Source: Schlegelella_A sp038318385
Lineage (GTDB): Bacteria; Pseudomonadota; Gammaproteobacteria; Burkholderiales; Burkholderiaceae_C
Assembly: GCA_038318385.1 (NCBI GenBank)
Contig: JBBQCD010000011.1
Span: 1-64,000 of the forward strand
DNA length: 64,000 bases
Reading direction: 5' to 3'
Of the stretch, positions 1-7,937 are shown in pieces (position 1 is the stretch's first letter; each line of letters begins with the position of its first letter). The notes below the pieces were generated by a model. It saw only the letters and a program-made list of their open reading frames with translations. It did not search any database and had not been told where the DNA came from. The position numbers were made by a program, and so were the translations under genes.

Positions 1-135
1 GTGATGCCGGGCGACAACGTCAGCATCACGGTCAAGCTGATCAACCCGATTGCCATGGAAGAGGGCCTGCGCTTTGCGATCCGCGAAGGCGGCCGCACCG
101 TGGGCGCCGGCGTCGTGGCCAAGATCATCGAATAA
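1..135 (+). CDS. tuf: Elongation factor Tu, C-terminal end (partial)
   Basis: The last 44 codons of EF-Tu, open from the first base and stopping with TAA at 133-135. The visible tail has the domain III signature [19 protein letters not shown] and ends VVAKIIE, as in bacterial EF-Tu. EF-Tu carries aminoacyl-tRNA to the ribosome in the cytoplasm. It sits 12 bp before rpsJ, the usual str/S10 junction, so rpsJ is probably read from a tuf transcript. The N-terminal part lies outside the window. Confidence 0.97.
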
Positions 136-147
136 GGCGGAACCATC

Positions 148-462
148 ATGGCAACCAAGCAGAAGATCCGCATTCGCCTCAAGGCCTTCGACTACAAGTT
201 GATCGACCAGTCGGCCCTCGAAATCGTCGACACCGCCAAGCGCACCGGCGCCATCGTCAAGGGCCCCGTGCCCCTGCCGACGCGGATGCAGCGTTTCGAC
301 ATCCTGCGCTCGCCGCACGTCAACAAGACGTCGCGCGACCAGTTCGAGATTCGCACGCACCAGCGTCTGATGGACATCGTCGACCCGACCGACAAGACCG
401 TGGACGCGCTGATGAAGCTCGACCTTCCGGCCGGTGTGGACGTCGAAATCAAGCTGCAGTGA
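148..462 (+). CDS. rpsJ: 30S ribosomal protein S10
   Basis: 104 residues, the normal length for S10 (also NusE, partner of NusB in antitermination). The sequence has the family's RIRLKAFDYKLIDQSA start and the VDVEIKL end. An AAGGCGG ribosome site lies just before ATG 148. It follows tuf by 12 bp, leaving no room for the classical S10 leader; instead a 210-bp gap follows it before rplC. Confidence 0.98.
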   Translation: MATKQKIRIRLKAFDYKLIDQSALEIVDTAKRTGAIVKGPVPLPTRMQRFDILRSPHVNKTSRDQFEIRTHQRLMDIVDPTDKTVDALMKLDLPAGVDVEIKLQ

Positions 463-550
463 GGCCCTGGACCGGGGCGTCGGGCAGACGCGGCGTGGGC
501 CGATCTGCTACACTCTCCGGTTCCGTGAAATTCGCCCTTCGCTGAAAGAT

Positions 551-564
551 CGCGCTCAAGCGCG
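551..564 (+). other. Small hairpin in the rpsJ-rplC gap
   Basis: CGCGCT and AGCGCG form 6-bp arms around a 2-base centre within the 210-bp non-coding stretch 463-672. A second weak inverted repeat (ACCCG 610-614, CGGGT 627-631) and a TACACT that could be a -10 element (509-514) lie in the same gap. None has a U-tract, so this is not a clear terminator; it may be leader structure for rplC. No gene is seen in the gap. Confidence 0.3.
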
Positions 565-672
565 GCACAGCGCGGGCGGCAGTCGCCTTCCGGCCTGCCC
601 AAAAAGAGTACCCGGCCAATCGTTGTCGGGTTCGTGAAACAAAGGCTCGCTCGTGCGGGCTGGAGAAAAACT

Positions 673-1392
673 ATGACGACCTCGAATCCGGCGTCGCCAG
701 CGGCGTCTGCGGCCGGCGAGCGGCTGGGATTGCTGGGCCGCAAGGTGGGGATGATGCGCATCTACACCGACGACGGCGATGCCATCCCCGTGACCGTCCT
801 CGACGTGTCCAACAACCGCGTCACCCAGGTCAAGACCCCCGAGACCGACGGCTACACCGCGCTGCAGCTCGCCTTCGGCGAACGCAAGTCATCACGGGTG
901 AACAAGGCCGAAGCCGGTCATCTGGCCAAGGCCGGCTCCGAGGGTGCCGAAATCCTGCAGGAATTCCGGGTCGCACCGGAAGTGGCCGCAGGGTACGCGT
1001 CGGGCGCCGCAGTGCCGGTCTCCGGGGTGTTTGCCGTGGGCCAGATGGTCGACGTGCAGGGCACCTCGATCGGCAAGGGCTTTACCGGCACCATCAAGCG
1101 TCACAACTTCAAGTCGCAGCGCGCGTCGCACGGCAACAGCCGTTCGCACAACGTGCCGGGCTCGATCTCGATGGCGCAGGATCCGGGCCGCGTGTTCCCC
1201 GGCAAGAAGATGTCGGGCCAGCGCGGCAACGTCACCAAGACCATCCAGAACCTGGACATCATCCGCATCGACGAAGCTCGTCAGCTGATCCTGGTCCGCG
1301 GTGCGGTGCCGGGCGCGAAGAACGGGCACGTCGTGGTCAAGCCCGCGGTCAAGGCGCCGCCCAAGGGTCCCGTGCAGAAGGGAGCGGTCTGA
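673..1392 (+). CDS. rplC: 50S ribosomal protein L3
   Basis: 239 residues from ATG 673, chosen because GGAGA (662-666) sits at the right distance; an in-frame ATG at 634 would add 13 residues but has no ribosome site. L3 starts 23S rRNA assembly and lines the peptidyl transferase region. The signature around SMAQDPGRVFPGKKMSGQRG includes the glutamine that PrmB methylates in other bacteria. An Ala/Ser-rich stretch of about 20 residues precedes the usual GLLGRKVGM start, so the N-terminus is longer than normal. TGA overlaps the rplD ATG by one base. Confidence 0.97.
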   Translation: MTTSNPASPAASAAGERLGLLGRKVGMMRIYTDDGDAIPVTVLDVSNNRVTQVKTPETDGYTALQLAFGERKSSRVNKAEAGHLAKAGSEGAEILQEFRVAPEVAAGYASGAAVPVSGVFAVGQMVDVQGTSIGKGFTGTIKRHNFKSQRASHGNSRSHNVPGSISMAQDPGRVFPGKKMSGQRGNVTKTIQNLDIIRIDEARQLILVRGAVPGAKNGHVVVKPAVKAPPKGPVQKGAV

Positions 1393-2012
1393 TGCAGCTC
1401 GAACTCCTCAATGAACAAGGCCAGTCGACCTCCAAGGTCGAGGCCCCCGACACGCTGTTCGGCCGCGACTACAACGAAGCGCTGGTGCACCAGATCGTCG
1501 TCGCGTTCCAGGCGAATGCCCGCCAGGGCACTCGTGCGCAGCTCGATCGCGCCCAGGTGAAGCATTCGACCAAGAAACCGTGGCGCCAGAAGGGCACTGG
1601 CCGCGCGCGCGCCGGCATGACGTCTTCGCCGCTGTGGCGCAAGGGCGGACGCATCTTCCCGAACAGCCCGGACGAGAACTTCACGCAGAAGGTCAACAAG
1701 AAGATGTATCGCGCCGGCATGGCGGCCATCTTCTCGCAGCTGGTGCGCGAAGGCCGCCTCGCGGTGGTGGATTCGCTCACCGTCGACTCGCCCAAGACCA
1801 AGGCGCTGGCGCAGAAGTTCAAGGCCATGGGCCTCGATTCCGTGCTGGTGATCACCGACCAGATGGCCGACAACCTGATGCTCGCTTCGCGCAATTTGCG
1901 CGACGTGCTGGTCGTCGAGCCACGCTACGCCGATCCGTTGGCTCTCGTGCACTACAAGAAGGTGCTCGTGACCAAGGGCGCGATGGAGCAACTGAAGGAG
2001 ATGCTGGCATGA
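1392..2012 (+). CDS. rplD: 50S ribosomal protein L4
   Basis: 206 residues, normal for L4. It has the rRNA-binding loop region with KPWRQKGTGRARAG, which reaches into the exit tunnel. In E. coli L4 represses the S10 operon through the leader; no recognisable equivalent leader precedes rpsJ here. It overlaps rplC by one base and rplW by four (ATGA), so the three are translationally coupled. Confidence 0.98.
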   Translation: MQLELLNEQGQSTSKVEAPDTLFGRDYNEALVHQIVVAFQANARQGTRAQLDRAQVKHSTKKPWRQKGTGRARAGMTSSPLWRKGGRIFPNSPDENFTQKVNKKMYRAGMAAIFSQLVREGRLAVVDSLTVDSPKTKALAQKFKAMGLDSVLVITDQMADNLMLASRNLRDVLVVEPRYADPLALVHYKKVLVTKGAMEQLKEMLA

Positions 2013-2464
2013 GCACGGCACCCGCGAAAGCCGACGCATCGAAGAAGGATGCGGCGAAGAAGGACATCGTGAAGAGCGAAGCGCCGAAGAAGGACGCCCC
2101 CAAGAAGGTTTCCAAGACCGCCGCGCCCAAGGCAGCCGCCAAGCCGACCGTGCAACGTCCGAAGCACGCCGAGGGGCGTCTTGCCCAGGTCCTGATGGCG
2201 CCGATCGTGAGCGAGAAGGCGACGCTGATCTCGGAAAAGCGCAACCAGGTGACGTTCCAGGTTTTGCGTGACGCCACCAAGCCCGAGATCAAGGCCGCTG
2301 TCGAACTGATGTTCAAGGTCGACGTCGCCTCGGTGCAGACCGTGGTGCAAAAGGGCAAGGTCAAGAAATTCGGGCGCTCGATCGGCCGCCGCGACCACGT
2401 CAAGAAGGCGTACGTGTCGCTCAAAGCCGGGCAGGAGCTCAACTTCTCCGGGGAGGGCGCGTAA
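2009..2464 (+). CDS. rplW: 50S ribosomal protein L23 with Lys/Ala-rich N-terminal extension
   Basis: 151 residues from ATG 2009, against about 100 for ordinary L23. Residues about 56-151 are L23 proper, from RLAQVLMAPIVSEKATL; L23 sits at the tunnel exit and docks trigger factor and SRP. Residues 2-55 are a low-complexity tail with repeated KKDA, APKK and AAPK motifs, resembling the C-terminal half of histone H1. An in-frame upstream ATG at 1580 would run through rplD and is rejected. ATG overlaps the rplD stop as ATGA, and TAA overlaps the rplB ATG by one base, which fixes the start well. Shorter starts (such as an internal Met at residue 63) would cut into the conserved core. Confidence 0.93.
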   Translation: MSTAPAKADASKKDAAKKDIVKSEAPKKDAPKKVSKTAAPKAAAKPTVQRPKHAEGRLAQVLMAPIVSEKATLISEKRNQVTFQVLRDATKPEIKAAVELMFKVDVASVQTVVQKGKVKKFGRSIGRRDHVKKAYVSLKAGQELNFSGEGA

Positions 2465-3288
2465 TGCCCGTCGTCAAAGTCAAACCGACCTCACCCGGCC
2501 GCCGCGCCGTCGTCAAGGTCGTTCACCCGCACCTGTACAAGGGCCGGCCGGAAGCGGCTCTGCTCGAGCCGCAGATGCAGAATGCCGGGCGCAACAACAA
2601 CGGCCACATCACCATCCGCCACAAGGGCGGTGGTCACAAGCATCACTACCGCGTCGTCGATTTCATCCGCAACAAGGACGCGATCCCCGCGAAGGTCGAG
2701 CGCATCGAGTACGACCCCAATCGGACGGCGCACATCGCGCTGGTCTGTTACGCCGACGGCGAGCGCCGCTACGTGATCGCACCGCGCGGACTCGAGATCG
2801 GTTCGACCATCGTCTCGGGAGCCGAAGCGCCGATCAAGGCGGGCAACACGCTGCCGATCCGCAACATCCCGGTGGGCTCGATCATTCATGCGATCGAGAT
2901 GCTGCCCGGCAAGGGCGCTCAGATCGCGCGCTCCGCCGGCACGTCGGCCACGCTGCTGGCGCGCGAGGGCACCTATGCCCAGGTGCGGCTGCGCTCGGGT
3001 GAAGTGCGCAGGATCCACATCGATTGCCGCGCGACGATCGGCGAGGTCTCCAACGAGGAGCACAGCCTGCGCCAGTACGGCAAGGCCGGTGTCAAGCGCT
3101 GGATGGGCATTCGCCCGACCGTGCGTGGTGTCGCTATGAACCCGGTGGATCACCCGCACGGCGGCGGCGAAGGCCGCACCGGCGAAGGCCAGGCCCCCGT
3201 GTCGCCGTGGAACACCCTGACGAAGGGTTACCGCACGCGCAACAACAAGCGTACGCAGACGATGATCGTCGCGCGTCGCAAGAAGTAA
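2464..3288 (+). CDS. rplB: 50S ribosomal protein L2
   Basis: 274 residues, the usual length. L2 is needed for subunit association and peptidyl transferase activity; the C-terminal MNPVDHPHGGGEGRTGEG segment carries the conserved histidine next to the active centre. The end has the family's basic tail. It shares one base with rplW and is followed by rpsS after 10 bp with an AAGGAGAG ribosome site. Confidence 0.98.
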   Translation: MPVVKVKPTSPGRRAVVKVVHPHLYKGRPEAALLEPQMQNAGRNNNGHITIRHKGGGHKHHYRVVDFIRNKDAIPAKVERIEYDPNRTAHIALVCYADGERRYVIAPRGLEIGSTIVSGAEAPIKAGNTLPIRNIPVGSIIHAIEMLPGKGAQIARSAGTSATLLAREGTYAQVRLRSGEVRRIHIDCRATIGEVSNEEHSLRQYGKAGVKRWMGIRPTVRGVAMNPVDHPHGGGEGRTGEGQAPVSPWNTLTKGYRTRNNKRTQTMIVARRKK

Positions 3289-3298
3289 GGAGAGCGGC

Positions 3299-3577
3299 AT
3301 GACCCGTTCACTGAAGAAGGGCCCGTTCGTCGACCATCACCTGGCGGCGAAGGTCGAGAAGGCGTCGGCCACGAAGGACAAGAAGCCGATCAAGACCTGG
3401 TCGCGCCGTTCCACGATCCTGCCCGATTTCATCGGCGTGACGATTGCCGTGCACAACGGCAAGCAGCACGTACCGGTCTATGTCACGGACCAGATGGTCG
3501 GCCACAAGCTCGGTGAATTCGCGCTGACGCGCACGTTCAAGGGGCACCCGGCCGACAAGAAGGCCGTGAAGAAGTAA
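3299..3577 (+). CDS. rpsS: 30S ribosomal protein S19
   Basis: 92 residues, full length. Starts TRSLKKGPFVDHHL, the family hallmark, and ends with the GHKLGEFALTRTFKGH motif. S19 pairs with S13 in the head of the 30S subunit near the A site. Spacing to neighbours is 10 and 6 bp. Confidence 0.98.
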   Translation: MTRSLKKGPFVDHHLAAKVEKASATKDKKPIKTWSRRSTILPDFIGVTIAVHNGKQHVPVYVTDQMVGHKLGEFALTRTFKGHPADKKAVKK

Positions 3578-3583
3578 GGACAC

Positions 3584-3919
3584 ATGACGATGGAAACCCG
3601 TTCAATCGTTCGCGGCGTCCGCCTCTCGGCCGACAAGGGCCGGCTGGTGGCCGACCTGGTCCGCGGCAAGAAGGTCGACCAAGCCCTCAACATCCTGACG
3701 TTCACGCAGAAGCGCGCCGCCGGCATCATCAAGAAATGTCTGGAATCGGCGATCGCCAATGCCGAGCACAACGACGGCGCCGACATCGACGAGCTCAAGG
3801 TCAAGACGATCTACGTCGAGCAGGGCGCGACGCTGAAGCGATTTTCGGCGCGCGCCAAGGGCCGCGGCAACCGCATCAGCAAGCCGACCGCGCATATCTA
3901 CATCACCGTCGGCAACTAA
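3584..3919 (+). CDS. rplV: 50S ribosomal protein L22
   Basis: 111 residues from ATG 3584, or 109 from ATG 3590 (METRS), which stands at a better distance from the AAGGA at 3576-3580. L22 lines the exit tunnel; the beta-hairpin tip region ARAKGRGNRISKPTAHI that contacts macrolide and stalling peptides is present and intact. Ends HIYITVGN. Confidence 0.97.
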   Translation: MTMETRSIVRGVRLSADKGRLVADLVRGKKVDQALNILTFTQKRAAGIIKKCLESAIANAEHNDGADIDELKVKTIYVEQGATLKRFSARAKGRGNRISKPTAHIYITVGN

Positions 3920-3930
3920 GGCACGAGACC

Positions 3931-4869
3931 ATGGGACAAAAGATTCACCCGACCGGGTTCCGCCTGCCTGTCACGCGCAACTGGGCGTCGCGCTGGTACG
4001 CGTCGAACAAGAACTTCGCGACGATGCTCTCGGAAGACCTGAAGGTGCGCGAGTTCCTGAAGGCGAGGCTGAAGAACGCCGCCGTATCGCGCATCCTCAT
4101 CGAGCGTCCGGCCAAGAACGCCCGCATCACGATCTTCTCGGCTCGGCCGGGTGTCGTGATCGGCAAGAAGGGCGAGGACATCGAGAACCTCAAGGCCGAA
4201 CTGACCCGGCGTCTGGGCGTTCCGGTCGCGGTCAACATCGAGGAGGTGCGCAAGCCCGAGATCGATGCACAGCTGATCGCCGACTCGATCACCCAGCAGC
4301 TCGAGAAGCGCATCATGTTCCGCCGCGCGATGAAGCGTGCGATGCAGAACGCCATGCGCCTGGGCGCCCAGGGCATCAAGCTGATGTCCTCCGGCCGCCT
4401 CAATGGCATCGAGATCGCGCGTTGCGAGTGGTATCGCGAGGGCCGCGTGCCGTTGCACACGCTCAAGGCCGATATCGACTACGGCTTCTCGGAGGCCAAG
4501 ACCACCTACGGGATCATCGGCGTCAAGTGCTGGGTCTACCGCGGCGATCGCCTGGCCAATGGCGAGGCGCCGGGCATCATCACGCCGCCGGGTGCCGAGG
4601 ACGATCGGCGCGCGCGCCGTCCCGGCGGTCGCCCGGGTGGTCCGGGTGCGCCGGGTGGACGCGGTCGTCCGGGCGGGGGCGGCGGTGACCGCGGTCCGCG
4701 CACTGGCGCCGGCAACGATCGGCCCGCGCCGGCAGTGGCTGCCGCCGACGGTGCGCCCCCCAGCGCCCCGTCCGCCGACGCTCCGAAGGGACCCGCCATC
4801 AAGCGTGTCCGCAAGGCCCCGGCACCGGCCGGCACCGAGCCGCCCAAGGCCGACGGCAAAGGAGAATAA
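3931..4869 (+). CDS. rpsC: 30S ribosomal protein S3 with long Gly/Arg/Pro/Ala tail
   Basis: 312 residues from ATG 3931 (MGQKIHPTGFRLPV), against about 233 in E. coli. Residues 1 to about 220 hold the KH domain with its IGKKGEDIE loop and the C-terminal S3 domain; S3 is part of the mRNA entry helicase. From about residue 222 the protein continues as a disordered basic tail, first Gly/Arg/Pro-rich, then Ala/Pro-rich, ending PKADGKGE. Betaproteobacterial S3 proteins often have tails here; this one is long. No frameshift is needed to explain it. Confidence 0.96.
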   Translation: MGQKIHPTGFRLPVTRNWASRWYASNKNFATMLSEDLKVREFLKARLKNAAVSRILIERPAKNARITIFSARPGVVIGKKGEDIENLKAELTRRLGVPVAVNIEEVRKPEIDAQLIADSITQQLEKRIMFRRAMKRAMQNAMRLGAQGIKLMSSGRLNGIEIARCEWYREGRVPLHTLKADIDYGFSEAKTTYGIIGVKCWVYRGDRLANGEAPGIITPPGAEDDRRARRPGGRPGGPGAPGGRGRPGGGGGDRGPRTGAGNDRPAPAVAAADGAPPSAPSADAPKGPAIKRVRKAPAPAGTEPPKADGKGE

Positions 4870-4871
4870 GA

Positions 4872-5288
4872 ATGCTGCAACCTGCACGCAGAAAATACCG
4901 CAAGGAACAAAAAGGCCGCAACACGGGCGTCGCCACGCGCGGTGCGAACGTGTCGTTCGGCGATTTCGGCCTGAAGGCCACCGAGCGCGGACGCCTCACG
5001 GCGCGCCAGATCGAGGCGGCGCGGCGCGCCATCTCGCGGCACGTCAAGCGCGGCGGCCGTATCTGGATCCGGATCTTTCCGGACAAGCCGATCTCGCAGA
5101 AGCCGGCCGAGGTCCGCATGGGCAACGGCAAGGGCAATCCGGAGTACTACGTGGCTGAGATCCAGCCCGGCAAGGTGCTCTACGAAATCAACGGCGTACC
5201 CGAAGAACTCGCTCGTGAAGCGTTCCAGCTGGCCTCGGCCAAGCTGCCGCTGAAGACGACGTTCGTCGCGCGCCAGGTCGGCGGCTGA
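4872..5288 (+). CDS. rplP: 50S ribosomal protein L16
   Basis: 138 residues, normal. Starts MLQPARRKYRKEQKGRN and contains the RGGRIWIRIFPDKP strand, where a conserved arginine is hydroxylated in some bacteria. L16 organises the A-site region of 23S rRNA. Two bases separate it from the rpsC stop; GGAG is within the end of rpsC. Confidence 0.98.
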   Translation: MLQPARRKYRKEQKGRNTGVATRGANVSFGDFGLKATERGRLTARQIEAARRAISRHVKRGGRIWIRIFPDKPISQKPAEVRMGNGKGNPEYYVAEIQPGKVLYEINGVPEELAREAFQLASAKLPLKTTFVARQVGG

Positions 5289-5310
5289 TGCCGACGACGG
5301 GAGAACATTC

Positions 5311-5511
5311 ATGAAAGCATCCGAACTTCGTGCCAAGGACGCTGCCGGTCTCGAGAAGGAAGTCGGTGACCTGCTGAAGGCCCATTTCGGCCTTCGCATG
5401 CAGCGCGCCACGCAGCAGCTGACCAACCACTCGCAACTCGGCAACGTGCGCCGCGACATCGCGCGCGCCAAGACCATCCAGGCCGAGAAGAAGAAAGGGG
5501 CTGCGAAATGA
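5311..5511 (+). CDS. rpmC: 50S ribosomal protein L29
   Basis: 66 residues, typical two-helix L29 with MKASELRAKDAAGLEKEV and LGNVRRDIARAKTI. L29 sits beside L23 at the tunnel exit. GGGAG precedes ATG 5311. Its stop overlaps the rpsQ start as ATGA. Confidence 0.97.
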   Translation: MKASELRAKDAAGLEKEVGDLLKAHFGLRMQRATQQLTNHSQLGNVRRDIARAKTIQAEKKKGAAK

Positions 5512-5816
5512 GCCAGGAATCCACAGCCAGCGTCATGGCACCCGAGGCCGCCGCGCCGAAGGTCAAGAACACGCGCACGCTCGTCGGCAAGGTCGTGAGC
5601 GACAAGCGCTCCAAGACCATCACCGTTCTGATCGAGCGCCGCACCAAGCACGAGCTGTACGGGAAGATCGTCGCCCGCACGAGCAAGTACCACGCGCATG
5701 ACGAAAACGGCGAGTACAAGCTCGGCGACATCGTCGAGATCGCCGAGGGTCGGCCGATTTCCAAGACCAAGTCGTGGGTCGTGACCCGCCTCGTGCAAAA
5801 GGCACTGGTGGTCTGA
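5508..5816 (+). CDS. rpsQ: 30S ribosomal protein S17 with short N-terminal extension
   Basis: 102 residues, about 15 more than usual. The OB-fold core starts near residue 20 (TRTLVGKVVSDKRSKTITVL) and binds 16S rRNA early in assembly. The extra N-terminus is Ala/Pro/Ser-rich. An internal ATG at residue 10 would give a 93-residue protein, but the ATGA overlap with rpmC supports the longer form. This is the last gene before the peroxiredoxin insertion; 108 bp follow without a gene. Confidence 0.96.
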   Translation: MSQESTASVMAPEAAAPKVKNTRTLVGKVVSDKRSKTITVLIERRTKHELYGKIVARTSKYHAHDENGEYKLGDIVEIAEGRPISKTKSWVVTRLVQKALVV

Positions 5817-5924
5817 TCCGGGCGACTGCGGGCGCGCCACGGCGCGACTGCGCTCGAGACGGTCGGCGCCCTTCGTGGGTCCGGCCGTTCGTCCTTTTCT
5901 CACCGTCCAATCGAGGAGACGCAG

Positions 5925-6440
5925 ATGTTGAAAGTTGGCGACAAGCTGCCTGCGGGCACGCTCCAGGAATACATCGAGGTCGAGGGCAATGGCTGCTCGG
6001 TCGGTCCGAATCCCGTCGACATCGCCAAGGCCGCGGCCGGCAAGACGATCGCGATCTTCGGCCTGCCCGGCGCCTTCACGCCGACCTGCTCGGCCAAGCA
6101 CGTTCCGGGGTATGTGACCCAGGGCGATGCGCTGAAGACTGCCGGCGTCGACGAGGTCTGGTGCATTTCGGTGAACGACTCCTTCGTCATGGGCGCATGG
6201 GGACGTGAGCAGAAATCCGGCGGCAAGGTGCGAATGCTGGCCGATGGCAGCGCCGACTTCGCCAAGGCCACCGGCCTGACCCTCGACCTGACGTCGCGCG
6301 GGATGGGCGTGCGCTCGCAGCGCTACTCCATGCTGGTCGTCGACGGGGTCGTGAAGACGCTCAACATCGAGGGCCCGGGCAAGTTCGAGGTCAGCGACGC
6401 CGCCACGATGGTCGAGCAGGCCAAGGCCGCCAAGCGCTGA
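5925..6440 (+). CDS. Peroxiredoxin, Prx5 type, inside the ribosomal cluster
   Basis: 171 residues. Peroxiredoxins reduce hydrogen peroxide and organic peroxides; the Prx5 group uses glutathione/glutaredoxin or thioredoxin as reductant. The peroxidatic cysteine is Cys55 in PGAFTPTCS, the Prx5 motif; Cys24 and Cys80 are also present, and whether one resolves the disulfide cannot be told from sequence. No fused glutaredoxin domain. A clear AGGAG stands before ATG 5925. It lies between rpsQ (108 bp away) and rplN (226 bp away), a place normally without any gene in E. coli, and is on the same strand, so it could be co-transcribed with ribosomal genes. Codon use matches its neighbours; no sign of recent transfer. 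Confidence 0.95.
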   Translation: MLKVGDKLPAGTLQEYIEVEGNGCSVGPNPVDIAKAAAGKTIAIFGLPGAFTPTCSAKHVPGYVTQGDALKTAGVDEVWCISVNDSFVMGAWGREQKSGGKVRMLADGSADFAKATGLTLDLTSRGMGVRSQRYSMLVVDGVVKTLNIEGPGKFEVSDAATMVEQAKAAKR

Positions 6441-6476
6441 TTGCAAGGTCTTTTAGCGAGCCCCTTGAAATTGGGG

Positions 6477-6482
6477 CATAAT
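6477..6482 (+). promoter_or_regulatory. Possible -10 element ahead of rplN
   Basis: CATAAT stands in the AT-richest part of the 226-bp gap after the peroxiredoxin gene (6441-6666). CCCC and GGGG flank a TTGAAATT just before it (6461-6476). The TTGAAA there is only 6 bases from the -10 and cannot be its -35; the region 17 bases upstream (TAGCGA) is a poor match. An internal promoter restarting transcription for rplN and the spc genes is likely, but the exact site is uncertain. No gene is seen in the rest of the gap. Confidence 0.35.
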
Positions 6483-6666
6483 TCAAAGCTTCGCTGAAAT
6501 TTCCGCCGCGCGCCCTCAGCGCCGGCATCAGAGATTTCAGCTCCGCCCAAACGGCCGGTCCTGCGCTCACCCGCGAGACCGGTTCGACGGGCCCAAGACT
6601 GACCGGGATCCCGGGTCGTGCCGCCAGGCACCGTCCGGATGTCGGGACAAGTTGGGGACAGAAAAA

Positions 6667-7035
6667 ATGATTCAAATGCAGTCGCGGCTCGACGTCGCCG
6701 ACAACACGGGCGCGAAATCCGTCATGTGCATCAAGGTGCTGGGCGGCTCCAAGCGCCGCTATGCCGGCATCGGCGACGTGATCAAGGTTTCGATCAAGGA
6801 AGCGGCGCCGCGCGGCCGGGTGAAGAAGGGCGAGGTCTACAGTGCCGTCGTCGTTCGCACCGCCAAGGGCGTGCGCCGTCAGGACGGCTCGCTGGTGAAG
6901 TTCGACGGCAATGCCGCCGTGCTGCTGAACGCCAAGCTCGAGCCCATCGGCACCCGCATCTTCGGGCCGGTCACGCGGGAACTCCGCACCGAGCGCTTCA
7001 TGAAGATCGTCTCGCTGGCGCCGGAAGTTCTCTAG
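6667..7035 (+). CDS. rplN: 50S ribosomal protein L14
   Basis: 122 residues from ATG 6667, exactly the family length, starting MIQMQSRLDVADNTGAK. An ATG 15 bases earlier would add five residues and is not needed. L14 contacts 16S rRNA at the subunit interface (bridge B8) and is the target of the silencing factor RsfS. It is the first spc gene and restarts the cluster after the peroxiredoxin. Confidence 0.98.
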   Translation: MIQMQSRLDVADNTGAKSVMCIKVLGGSKRRYAGIGDVIKVSIKEAAPRGRVKKGEVYSAVVVRTAKGVRRQDGSLVKFDGNAAVLLNAKLEPIGTRIFGPVTRELRTERFMKIVSLAPEVL

Positions 7036-7059
7036 AGCGCGACGGGCAAAGGACAGGTC

Positions 7060-7377
7060 ATGAACAAGATTCGCAAGGGCGACCAGGTCATCGTGCTGAC
7101 CGGCCGCGACAAGGGCAAGCGCGGCACCGTGACGAAGCGCGTCGACGACGAGCGTGTGCTCATCGACGGCGTCAATGTCGTCAAGAAGCATGTCAAGCCG
7201 AACCCCATGAAGGGCACGACCGGCGGCGTCGTCGACAAGACGCTGCCGATCCATCAGTCCAACATCGCCATCTTCAACGCCGCGACCGGCAAGGCCGATC
7301 GTGTCGGCGTGAAGATCATGGACGACAAGACGAAGGTTCGCGTCTTCCGTTCCAGCGGCGCAGAAATCAAGGCGTAG
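7060..7377 (+). CDS. rplX: 50S ribosomal protein L24
   Basis: 105 residues. The KOW motif RKGDQVIVLTGRDKGKRGTV is at residues 4-23. L24 is an assembly initiator for the large subunit. It lies 24 bp after rplN and 8 bp before rplE. Confidence 0.98.
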   Translation: MNKIRKGDQVIVLTGRDKGKRGTVTKRVDDERVLIDGVNVVKKHVKPNPMKGTTGGVVDKTLPIHQSNIAIFNAATGKADRVGVKIMDDKTKVRVFRSSGAEIKA

Positions 7378-7385
7378 AGGTCAGC

Positions 7386-7925
7386 ATGGCTCGTTTGCAA
7401 GAGTTCTACCGCGAGAAGGTCGTCCCCGACCTGATCACGAAGTTCGGCTACAAGTCGCCGATGCAGGCCCCCCGCATCACCAAGATCACGCTGAACATGG
7501 GCGTGAGCGAGGCGGTGTCGGACAAGAAGGTCATGGACCACGCGGTCAGCGACCTGACGAAGATTGCCGGCCAGAAGCCGGTGGTCACCAAGTCGAAGAA
7601 GGCCATCGCCGGTTTCAAGATCCGCGACGGCGTTCCCATCGGCTGCATGGTGACGTTGCGTGGCGTTCAGATGTACGAGTTCCTCGACCGCTTCGTCACC
7701 GTGGCGCTGCCGCGGGTGCGCGACTTCCGCGGCATCTCGGGGCGTGCATTCGATGGCCGCGGCAACTACAACATCGGGGTGAAGGAACAGATCATCTTCC
7801 CCGAAGTCGAGTACGACAAGATCGACGTGCTGCGTGGTCTGAACATCAGCATCACGACCACCGCGAAGAACGACGAGGAGGCCAAGGCGCTCCTCACCGC
7901 GTTCAAGTTCCCGTTCAAGAACTGA
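7386..7925 (+). CDS. rplE: 50S ribosomal protein L5
   Basis: 179 residues, the standard length, with MARLQEFYREKVVPDL at the start and the conserved FPEVEYDKID near the end. L5 brings 5S rRNA into the large subunit with L18 and contacts the P-site tRNA. Normal place between rplX and rpsN. Confidence 0.98.
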   Translation: MARLQEFYREKVVPDLITKFGYKSPMQAPRITKITLNMGVSEAVSDKKVMDHAVSDLTKIAGQKPVVTKSKKAIAGFKIRDGVPIGCMVTLRGVQMYEFLDRFVTVALPRVRDFRGISGRAFDGRGNYNIGVKEQIIFPEVEYDKIDVLRGLNISITTTAKNDEEAKALLTAFKFPFKN

Positions 7926-7937
7926 AGGACCGAGCCT

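Noticed and set aside
6465..6482. TTGAAA plus CATAAT as a complete promoter before rplN
   Set aside because: The two elements are only 6 bases apart, too close for sigma70; only the -10 is kept as a candidate.
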